A stretch of 7,003 bases of DNA, taken from Synechococcales cyanobacterium PMM_0085. GTDB lineage: Bacteria; Cyanobacteriota; Cyanobacteriia; Elainellales; Elainellaceae. Where the stretch lies: the NCBI GenBank assembly GCA_949127705.1, contig CASBQJ010000380.1, positions 1-7,003 of the forward strand, written 5' to 3'. Shown in pieces: positions 1 through 5,271 of the stretch (the first letter of the stretch is position 1; each line of letters opens with the position of its first letter). Both the position numbers and the translations under genes were made by a program. The notes under the pieces were generated by a model. The model did no database searches, had not been told where the DNA came from, and worked only from the letters and a program-made list of their open reading frames with translations.

Positions 1-46
1 ATCCCGTAGTATCCTCACGTCAGACAATAGTTGAAACGGCACAGAC

Positions 47-52
47 AGGAGG
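47..52 (+). promoter_or_regulatory. Shine-Dalgarno site fixing the start of the reductase gene
   Basis: A perfect AGGAGG lies 8 nt before the ATG at 61. The frame is open further upstream to a TTG at 31, but that extension (MKRHRQEDLH) has no comparable ribosome site and lies outside the conserved N-terminal nucleotide-binding fold. The ATG at 61 is therefore preferred. No convincing promoter can be seen in the 46 bases to its left. Confidence 0.85.
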
Positions 53-60
53 ATTTACAC

Positions 61-1017
61 ATGGCTGCCCTATCAGGATTGAATTACGCCATCATTGGCA
101 CCGGAGCCTTAGGCGGCTATTATGGAGCGCGGTTGCAGCAGGCCGGAGCAGAGGTGCATTACCTACTGCGGAGTGACTATGACCATGTGTGCCAGTTTGG
201 CCTAGTGGTGGAATCGCCCGACGGCGACGTTAATTTACCCCAGGTCAACGCTTACCGAGATGTGGCCAACATGCCCCCCTGTGACGTGGTCGTCGTCGCC
301 CTCAAAACCACCCAGAACCATTTGCTCCCAAAGCTATTGCCGCCGGTTCTGAAGCCCAACGGCGTTGTCTTGGTTTTGCAAAACGGCCTGGGGGTAGAAG
401 CGGGAGTGGCTGCGCTGGTCGGGGCAGAGCGAGTCATGGGCGGACTCTGTTTTCTGTGCTCCAACAAAGTCGGCCCAGGCCATATCCGGCATTTGGACTA
501 CAAAAAAATCGAAATCGGAGAGTATGACGCAACGGGTGAGGCTAAGGGCGTCAGCGATCGCATGCGGGCGATCGCCGCTGACTTTGAGCGAGCAGGCATC
601 CCGATGGCGCTAGCAGCAGATTTGGTCTTAGCCCGTTGGAAAAAGCTGATGTGGAACATTCCGTTCAATGGCCTTTCGGTCGTGCTGGACGCCACCACCG
701 CCGAAATGATGTGGGATCACCATGCTCGCCAACTCGCCACTGACCTGATGACCGAAGTGGTGATGGGTGCGGCTGGTCAAGGGCGGCAAATTCCGCCCGG
801 TTTTCAGGAAGAAATGTTGGAGCACACCGCCGAAATGAAACCCTATCGCACCAGCATGAAAATTGACTACGACGCAGCCCGCCCCCTGGAGGTAGAGGCG
901 ATGTATGGCGCACCGCTAAAAGCGGCACAGGCGGGAAACATGCGGTTGCCCAAAGTCATGGCGCTCTATCAGCAGCTCAAATTTTTGGACAACAGACGAC
1001 GCCAAGGGAATCAGTGA
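61..1017 (+). CDS. putative 2-dehydropantoate 2-reductase (PanE/ApbA family)
   Basis: The 318-residue protein is a predicted cytosolic NADPH-dependent reductase. The family reaction is ketopantoate to pantoate in pantothenate/CoA synthesis. Residues 8-20 carry the dinucleotide-binding glycine motif IIGTGALGGYYGA. Further family landmarks are LQNG (N108), the WKKLMWN segment with the likely catalytic lysine K195 plus N199, and LEVEAMYG with E277, matching the 'TEID..NG' glutamate of PanE. The layout is an N-terminal Rossmann domain (about 1-175) and a C-terminal helical domain (about 185-305). The length is slightly above the usual ~300. The start is chosen from the AGGAGG at 47-52. The gene stands alone on this strand and converges with the HD gene 19 nt beyond its stop. 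Many family members reduce other 2-oxo acids, and cyanobacteria may make pantoate with IlvC, so the exact substrate is uncertain. The family assignment is firm. Confidence 0.85.
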   Translation: MAALSGLNYAIIGTGALGGYYGARLQQAGAEVHYLLRSDYDHVCQFGLVVESPDGDVNLPQVNAYRDVANMPPCDVVVVALKTTQNHLLPKLLPPVLKPNGVVLVLQNGLGVEAGVAALVGAERVMGGLCFLCSNKVGPGHIRHLDYKKIEIGEYDATGEAKGVSDRMRAIAADFERAGIPMALAADLVLARWKKLMWNIPFNGLSVVLDATTAEMMWDHHARQLATDLMTEVVMGAAGQGRQIPPGFQEEMLEHTAEMKPYRTSMKIDYDAARPLEVEAMYGAPLKAAQAGNMRLPKVMALYQQLKFLDNRRRQGNQ

Positions 1018-1056
1018 TGGTGCTTAACGCTGGTGCTTAACGATGATGCTCAACGG
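1018..1056. repeat. three tandem 13-bp units at the convergent gene ends
   Basis: Three adjacent 13-mers read TGGTGCTTAACGC (1018-1030), TGGTGCTTAACGA (1031-1043) and TGATGCTCAACGG (1044-1056). The first two differ only at the last base; the third has diverged at three positions. The array begins directly after the TGA of the reductase gene. It also contains the stop and last codons (EHHR) of the HD gene on the other strand. It has no dyad symmetry and is not a terminator; no intrinsic terminator is visible between the two genes. Slippage duplication is the simplest origin. Confidence 0.8.
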
Positions 1057-1609
1057 CTGCTTCCAGGTCTGAAACAACCTGAGTCAGTTGGTCAATCAGC
1101 GGCGTTCTGCCAAATTGCTGAAAAATTTGCACGAGCGATCGGTAATACCACAGTGTTCCGGCTTTACCGCCCTTAAACCTGTCCCAGAGGGCATCGCCGT
1201 GGATGCGGTAGTCGCTCAAGATCGAGCGGCAGTTGTGCAGCTTATCGCAGGCGGAAACCAGACGCACCGAAGGGGAAGCGGTGGTCAGATGGTCGAGATA
1301 CGCCTGCTTGCGGGCTTGCCAGGGCGGCTTGGGAATGCTGTCGGCATCGGTGCAGCCGTCTACGATCGCCGTTACAGTCTCACCAAACCGGGCACGAATG
1401 GCCTCGCGCACCACCGTCCCGCCCTGGTCTTCGATCGCATCATGCAGCAAGGCCGCGATCGCCTCATCTTCGGTGGCACCATGTTCCAAGGCCAAACTAG
1501 AAACCGCCATCAAATGCGCAATGTAAGGCACGGGAGTCCCTTTACGCAATTGGGTGGCATGTAGCTCTGCCGCAAAGCTAAACGCGTCAGTGAACCGGGA
1601 GTAAAGCAT
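1037..1609 (-). CDS. HD-domain phosphohydrolase, RelA/SpoT-hydrolase (Mesh1)-like
   Basis: The 190-residue protein is a single HD domain and looks like a stand-alone alarmone hydrolase. Visible motifs are AELHATQLRKG and PYIAHL (H32), LLHDAIEDQ (H56, D57, E60, D61) and ACDKLHNCRS (D122, N126). These match in order and spacing the Mn-binding and catalytic residues of the (p)ppGpp hydrolase domain of RelA/SpoT and small Mesh1-type enzymes (~180 residues). No synthetase, TGS or ACT domain follows. Family members remove pyrophosphate from ppGpp, and some act on NADPH; the substrate here is inferred, not shown. The ATG at 1609 is chosen because homologues typically begin near 'MLY..RF'. A TTG at 1630 with AAGGGG 8 nt upstream would add MQPLLTL and is a real alternative. 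The gene follows the HEAT-repeat gene by 42 nt (21 nt with the TTG start), so co-transcription is likely. All key metal ligands are present. Confidence 0.82.
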   Translation of the reverse strand: MLYSRFTDAFSFAAELHATQLRKGTPVPYIAHLMAVSSLALEHGATEDEAIAALLHDAIEDQGGTVVREAIRARFGETVTAIVDGCTDADSIPKPPWQARKQAYLDHLTTASPSVRLVSACDKLHNCRSILSDYRIHGDALWDRFKGGKAGTLWYYRSLVQIFQQFGRTPLIDQLTQVVSDLEAAVEHHR

Positions 1610-1619
1610 GAGGGTAAGG

Positions 1620-1643
1620 AGGGGTTGCAAAAAATTAACCCCT
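1620..1643 (-). promoter_or_regulatory. intercistronic hairpin overlapping a ribosome-site-like sequence
   Basis: On the - strand, AGGGGTT (1643-1637) can pair with AACCCCT (1626-1620) around a 10-nt A/T-rich loop, giving a 7-bp stem extendable by G-U pairs. The stem contains the AAGGGG ribosome-site candidate and the loop contains the TTG at 1630. ATTAACCCC also occurs twice as a direct repeat (1634-1642 and 1651-1659), the second copy covering the HEAT gene stop. The hairpin may limit translation from TTG or mark an mRNA processing point between the two genes. There is no terminal U-run on the - strand, so it is not a normal terminator. Confidence 0.45.
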
Positions 1644-1651
1644 TTAAAACA

Positions 1652-3172
1652 TTAACCCCATTCCTGGAGGGCGATCGCCGCTGCTTGCCTAATGGCATCA
1701 GATTTTGACTCGTCCGCTGCCCAGGCGGTGAGTTGCTGGTGGGCTTGGGTGGGGTTGAGGTGTTTGAGGGCAGCGATCGCGTGCAGCTTGACGCTGAGTT
1801 CTGAGTCGGTTGCTAGATGCAATAGGGCATCGAGGGCGCTGGGATCGCCGAGGGTAGCCAGTTCGAGGGCGATCGCCTGTTTGATGGCTGGAGTTTGTAA
1901 TAGGGGCGGGCAAGATTGCAGGTAGGCGATCAAATGGAGCGTGGCGTGATGCTGCAATTCGGCAGACTTGGTGCGGCCTAAAGCTTTGATTAATTCTAGA
2001 ACGACGTCTGCGGGCGCGGGGTAGGTTGTCCAGTTGGCGAGTAGGTGGTGGAGAACGCTATGGAGCGCCGTGATGGCAGGCCGTGTACTCATCCAGCCCA
2101 GGGCACGAACGCACTCTATTTGGAGAGTCAGCGGCGATTGGGGCGACTGGGCAGTATCGGCTAGGGCAACGGTGGCTGTTGGGGTAGCCAGTCGGCTCAG
2201 GGCGATCGCGCTCTGTTGGCAAACGGTGGGATTGATATCCGTGAGCAGCGACTGAATCAGAACGACTAAATCTACCTGGGGCAGCAGGTCGGCTCGAAAG
2301 CCCAAATTGGTGACGGCAGCTTGCCGGACGGCGGCGTTGGGGTCTTGCAGCGCCTCGATCAACAGGTGGGGAATGCGGCGATCGCGGGTGCTGCCCAGAG
2401 CGGCGATCGCGGCGGCTCGAACGGCTGGATCGTCGTCATGCAGCACCTGCATCAGTGGCTCCACGCAGGCAGGTTCGCGGATGCGGGCGAGGGTTTGCAC
2501 GGCCAGCAGGCGAGTCCGCTCCACCTCTAGCAGGGGGGTCAAAGCGGGAACGGCAGTGGCTCCAAACCCAGCTAATGCCGTGGCTGCAATGTCTTGAAGG
2601 TCTGCGGTATCGGATGTTTTCAGCAGGTCAATCAGTGCGGCCTGCACATCGGCCTGCCGAAATTCGCTCAAAATCCGGGTAACAAACCAATGCAGCTCTG
2701 GATCGTGAGCGTCATCTTGCAAGCAGTCGATTAAGGGTGAAATTAACGACTCCAGCCGATTTGGGACACTGCCGCCAGATTCGGTGCCAGATTCGGTGCC
2801 AGATTCGGTGCCAGATCCGGTGCCAGATAAAGGGGCGATCGCGTCAGCGTGAGTCAGTATGCCCCCCAGCGCTGAAAATACTTTGGCCACATCCCAGCGG
2901 TCTTGAAAGTCACCATATTCTAAGACCTGAAACGCCAGCGTTTGGAGGGTGGCGAGGTCATGCTCTAGGGCAGTGGAGAGAGTTGAAGCCAGCACGGCGG
3001 TGGCTCGGAGCACGGCGTCTAGTTGCAGGACGCTTTGATAGACACATTGAGTCGCCAATGGCCAATCGCCCTGCTGCACCGCCGTTTGAGCCTGGGACAG
3101 CAGGCGATCGCTATCCCAATCTGACCCAGGCGGGTGAGTAGAAATGCGGCTTGAAGGGGGAGTGCTGTTCAA
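1652..3172 (-). CDS. HEAT-repeat protein divergent from nirA
   Basis: The 506-residue soluble protein is an alpha-helical solenoid with no signal peptide, membrane segment or catalytic motif. Residues 20-110 are helical and Gln/Ala/Leu-rich. Residues about 116-133 are a Gly/Ser/Thr/Glu linker encoded by a 12-bp tandem repeat. From about 135 to the end run HEAT units of the PBS-lyase type, clearest at DDDPAVRAAAIAALG (from 246), DPNAAVRQAAVTNLG (from 277) and DINPTVCQQSAIALSRL. The start is a TTG at 3172: an in-frame TAG sits 6 nt upstream and there is no nearby ATG, although a GTG about 30 codons in is possible. No strong ribosome site is seen. The gene is divergent from nirA across 337 bp and leads into the HD gene. 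HEAT solenoids bind partner proteins. The position suggests a nitrite-reductase partner like cyanobacterial NirB, but that is inference. A phycobilin-lyase-type chaperone is the other option. Confidence 0.85.
   Translation of the reverse strand: MNSTPPSSRISTHPPGSDWDSDRLLSQAQTAVQQGDWPLATQCVYQSVLQLDAVLRATAVLASTLSTALEHDLATLQTLAFQVLEYGDFQDRWDVAKVFSALGGILTHADAIAPLSGTGSGTESGTESGTESGGSVPNRLESLISPLIDCLQDDAHDPELHWFVTRILSEFRQADVQAALIDLLKTSDTADLQDIAATALAGFGATAVPALTPLLEVERTRLLAVQTLARIREPACVEPLMQVLHDDDPAVRAAAIAALGSTRDRRIPHLLIEALQDPNAAVRQAAVTNLGFRADLLPQVDLVVLIQSLLTDINPTVCQQSAIALSRLATPTATVALADTAQSPQSPLTLQIECVRALGWMSTRPAITALHSVLHHLLANWTTYPAPADVVLELIKALGRTKSAELQHHATLHLIAYLQSCPPLLQTPAIKQAIALELATLGDPSALDALLHLATDSELSVKLHAIAALKHLNPTQAHQQLTAWAADESKSDAIRQAAAIALQEWG
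2774..2828. repeat. 12-bp in-frame tandem repeat (about 4.6 copies)
   Basis: The unit GCCAGATTCGGT is repeated head to tail at 2774, 2786 and 2798. A fourth copy at 2810 has one change (GATCCGGT), and a partial copy (GCCAGAT) starts at 2822. On the - strand each unit encodes Gly-Thr-Glu-Ser in register (the variant copy gives Gly-Thr-Gly-Ser), forming a flexible acidic linker between the N-terminal helices and the HEAT array. Because the unit is a multiple of three, copy-number change would lengthen or shorten the linker without breaking the frame. Confidence 0.9.
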
Positions 3173-3298
3173 AAGAGTCTAGCCAGTTTACCTGGGCGAA
3201 TAGAGTCGATATGTCGCGCTGAACAGTAGAAAATCAACACGATTCAACGGCTGCACTCGGATTGTAGTCAGAAGGACTCGGTTCCAGTGAGCCACGTC

Positions 3299-3313
3299 AT
3301 GCAAATTACGCAT
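3299..3313. promoter_or_regulatory. LysR-type dyad, candidate NtcB site
   Basis: ATGC-AAATTAC-GCAT is a perfect 4-bp inverted repeat around 7 bases. It also fits the T-N11-A pattern of LysR-type regulators (T3300, A3312). It lies 37 nt upstream of the NtcA-like box and about 85-100 nt upstream of the predicted nirA transcript start. NtcB, a LysR-type nitrite-responsive activator, controls nirA operons in cyanobacteria. Short dyads arise by chance, so this is a suggestion only. Confidence 0.3.
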
Positions 3314-3350
3314 AGTGCCAATGCAACTTATCCATGGCAGGCAGCATTTT

Positions 3351-3392
3351 GTGATCAACGATACGAATTGCCCTAGGTAATCGCCCTAACGT
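3351..3392 (+). promoter_or_regulatory. NtcA-activated promoter of the nirA operon (predicted)
   Basis: GTG-ATCAACGA-TAC (3351-3364) matches the NtcA consensus GTA-N8-TAC at five of six fixed positions. Exactly 22 nt later comes TAACGT (3387-3392), a TAN3T -10 element, which is the spacing of class II NtcA promoters. No -35 element is needed in such promoters. Transcription would start near 3399. NtcA with 2-oxoglutarate activates this operon under nitrogen limitation in known cyanobacteria. Two other near-matches nearby lack a correctly spaced -10. Confidence 0.6.
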
Positions 3393-3509
3393 TGCTTTCA
3401 TGACGGAACGCCGATAGGGGTAGCCGTTGCCACAGACAGGATCTCCTTCATTTGGATGCTCTAGCCCTTCTCACATTCAGTCCAGCTAGCGACTAAAGGT
3501 CACGCGTTT

Positions 3510-5057
3510 ATGACCAGTACGATCCCAGTAGAGACGAGTCTCAACAAATTTGAAAAACTTAAATCTGAAAAAGATGGTCTGGCAGTTAAGGCAGAGTTAG
3601 CAGACTTTGCCCGGATTGGCTGGGAGGCAATGGACGCGACCGATCGCGATCATCGACTGAAGTGGATGGGGGTGTTTTTTCGTCCCGTGACGCCGGGGCA
3701 ATTCATGGTGCGGCTGCGGATGCCCAACGGCATTCTCACCAGTGGCCAAATGCGGGTGCTGGCGGAGGTCGTCCAGCGCTATGGCGAAGATGGCAGTGCC
3801 GACATTACCACCCGGCAAAACATCCAGCTCCGGGGCATCCGCCTCGAAGATATTCCCGATATCTTTCAGCAGTTTGAGCAAGCCGGGTTGACCAGCATTC
3901 AGTCGGGGATGGATAACGTTCGCAATATCACGGGGTCTCCAGTGGCGGGGATTGACGCCGATGAGCTAATCGACACGCGGGGTCTGGTGCGTAAAGTGCA
4001 AGACATGATTACCAATAACGGCGAGGGCAACCCGTCGTTTAGTAACCTGCCGCGCAAGTTCAATATTGCGATCGCCGGGTGTCGAGACAATTCCATCCAT
4101 GCCGAAATCAACGACATTGCCTTTATTCCGGCGTTTAAAGCTGGGCGGCTGGGGTTCAATGTGCTGGTGGGCGGGTTCTTTTCAGCTAAGCGCTGTGAAG
4201 CTGCCGTGCCGCTCAATGCCTGGGTTGATCCGCGTGATGTGGTCACACTATGTGAAGCAATTTTGCTGGTGTACCGCAATTCTGGCTTGCGAGCCAATCG
4301 GCAAAAATCGCGGCTGATGTGGCTGATTGATGACTGGGGCATGGACAAGTTTCGCGCTGCTGTGGAACAACAGGTTGGCCATCCCCTCACAGCGGCAGCT
4401 CTAAAGGACGAAATCCTCTGGGATAAGCGAGATCACATCGGCATTCACGCCCAAAAACAGCCCGCGCTCAACTATGTGGGATTGCACATTCCCGTGGGGC
4501 GGCTTTACGCCCCCGACATGTTTGACCTAGCCAGAATTGCCAATGTCTACGGCAGTGGCGAAATTCGTCTGACGGTAGAGCAAAACGTGATTATCCCAGA
4601 CGTGCCCGATTCTCGCGTGGCACCGCTGTTGAAAGAGCCGCTGTTGAGCAAGTTTTCGGTGAATCCGTCGGTGTTGATGCGATCGCTTGTATCGTGCACT
4701 GGCGCGCAGTTCTGCAACTTCGCCCTGATCGAAACCAAAAATCGCGCTGTGGCTTTAGCAGAAGAACTAGACGCAGAACTCACCTTTACCCGCGCTGTGC
4801 GAATTCACTGGACCGGGTGTCCCAACTCTTGCGGGCAGCCCCAGGTGGCCGACATTGGCCTGATGGGTACCAAAGTTCGCAAAGACGGCAAAGCAGCGGA
4901 AGGGGTGGATTTGTATATGGGTGGCAAGGTCGGCAAACATGCCGAACTCGGCACCTGTGTGCGAAAAGGCATCGCCTGCGACGACCTCAAGCCGGTGCTG
5001 CGCGACCTGCTGATTGAACAGTTTGGCGCACAGCCCAAGCAGGTGGCCGTGCTGTAG
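3510..5057 (+). CDS. nirA: ferredoxin-nitrite reductase
   Basis: The 515-residue cytosolic enzyme reduces nitrite to ammonium in a six-electron step, using reduced ferredoxin, siroheme and a [4Fe-4S] cluster. The cluster/siroheme cysteines are C396 and C402 in CTGAQFC, and C437 and C441 in GCPNSC. Their spacings (6, 35, 4) equal those of plant nitrite reductase. TTRQNIQLRG (100-109) and LPRKF (180-184) supply basic residues that hold siroheme and substrate. Two half-domain pairs are recognisable: ferredoxin-like halves at about 60-125 and 310-375, and siroheme domains at about 134-290 and 388-505. The length fits cyanobacterial NirA (about 510), is shorter than ferredoxin-sulfite reductase (over 600), and lacks the C-terminal 2Fe-2S domain fused in some cyanobacteria. 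ATG at 3510 is preceded by AAAGGT 9 nt upstream. The gene ends in tandem stops TAG TAA. It heads the nirA-nrtAB operon behind an NtcA-type promoter. Confidence 0.97.
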   Translation: MTSTIPVETSLNKFEKLKSEKDGLAVKAELADFARIGWEAMDATDRDHRLKWMGVFFRPVTPGQFMVRLRMPNGILTSGQMRVLAEVVQRYGEDGSADITTRQNIQLRGIRLEDIPDIFQQFEQAGLTSIQSGMDNVRNITGSPVAGIDADELIDTRGLVRKVQDMITNNGEGNPSFSNLPRKFNIAIAGCRDNSIHAEINDIAFIPAFKAGRLGFNVLVGGFFSAKRCEAAVPLNAWVDPRDVVTLCEAILLVYRNSGLRANRQKSRLMWLIDDWGMDKFRAAVEQQVGHPLTAAALKDEILWDKRDHIGIHAQKQPALNYVGLHIPVGRLYAPDMFDLARIANVYGSGEIRLTVEQNVIIPDVPDSRVAPLLKEPLLSKFSVNPSVLMRSLVSCTGAQFCNFALIETKNRAVALAEELDAELTFTRAVRIHWTGCPNSCGQPQVADIGLMGTKVRKDGKAAEGVDLYMGGKVGKHAELGTCVRKGIACDDLKPVLRDLLIEQFGAQPKQVAVL

Positions 5058-5073
5058 TAAACCGTCCAAACCC

Positions 5074-5095
5074 ATCAGCAACTTAAGTTGTTGAT
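5074..5095. repeat. 11-bp-arm inverted repeat after nirA
   Basis: ATCAGCAACTT (5074-5084) is followed directly by AAGTTGTTGAT (5085-5095). The arms are complementary except for one G-U pair in RNA, and the centre CAACTTAAGTTG is a perfect 12-bp palindrome. It starts 16 nt after the nirA stop. It has no U-run behind it, so it looks like an mRNA 3'-end stabiliser/processing site or a protein-binding palindrome rather than a terminator. Confidence 0.6.
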
Positions 5096-5120
5096 TCAGG
5101 CGATTTAGAGGATTTAGAAA

Positions 5121-5165
5121 GTGCTCGGCGATCGCCCGATCGAGCACCTAGAGAGTCTTTGACTC
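5121..5165 (+). promoter_or_regulatory. two tandem hairpins in the nirA-nrtA spacer
   Basis: GTGCTCG (5121-5127) pairs with CGAGCAC (5141-5147) around a 13-nt loop that contains a HIP1 palindrome. A second small hairpin, GAGTC-TTT-GACTC (5153-5165), follows and is trailed by AATTTTG. The U-run is short, so any termination would be partial. With the palindrome at 5074-5095 this makes three stem-loops in a 214-nt spacer. The rest of the spacer (5166-5271) shows only the nrtA ribosome site GGAG at 5258-5261. Confidence 0.5.
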
Positions 5166-5271
5166 AATTTTGCCTCTCGTCCGCTGCGTTATCCCATTTT
5201 AGCTTTACTCACCCCGAACAGTTTTCCCACGTTTCCTCAGTCACACTCATATTTATCGGAGCACCTAAACT

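Larger units (their letters stand above)
3173..3509. promoter_or_regulatory. divergent intergenic region controlling the HEAT gene and nirA
   Basis: These 337 bases separate the divergent HEAT gene and nirA. They hold no plausible gene: the longest + strand open stretches are 25 codons or fewer, with no ribosome site. The right two thirds contain the candidate LysR-type dyad (3299-3313) and the NtcA-type promoter (3351-3392), leaving a nirA leader of about 110 nt. On the - side, only a weak TTGATT with a poor CATATC 18 nt later (about 3236-3207) could drive the HEAT gene. AAAGGT at 3495-3500 is the modest nirA ribosome site. Confidence 0.6.

Noticed and set aside
1088..1564. 158-codon + strand open frame over the HD gene
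   Set aside because: The other strand encodes an HD domain with all catalytic motifs; this frame shows none and lacks a ribosome site.
2774..2828. CRISPR-like array
   Set aside because: The units are 12 bp, directly adjacent with no spacers, and inside a coding frame.
2737..3141. + strand open frame with a repeated RCQI motif over the 12-bp repeat
   Set aside because: It is antisense to the HEAT gene; its repeats are only the tandem DNA unit read in another frame, with no ribosome site and no recognisable domain.
3296..3309. GTC-N8-TAC as the main NtcA box
   Set aside because: Five of six positions match, but no TAN3T lies 22-23 nt downstream. It is kept only as possible overlap with the LysR-type dyad.
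3377..3390. GTA-N8-AAC as the NtcA box of nirA
   Set aside because: It matches four of the six conserved positions plus one partial, and the following TAGGGGT does not give TAN3T at 22-23 nt. The box at 3351 has the correct spacing.
3400..3417. Leader peptide in the nirA 5' region (ATG at 3400)
   Set aside because: It is only five codons, lies at the predicted transcript start, and has no ribosome site.
3899..4390. 163-codon - strand open frame inside nirA
   Set aside because: It overlaps a fully conserved nirA region and its composition is that of an antisense shadow.
5121..5147. Intrinsic terminator ending a monocistronic nirA
   Set aside because: The stem is followed by CTAGAGAG rather than a U-run, and the downstream nrtA lacks an evident promoter of its own.
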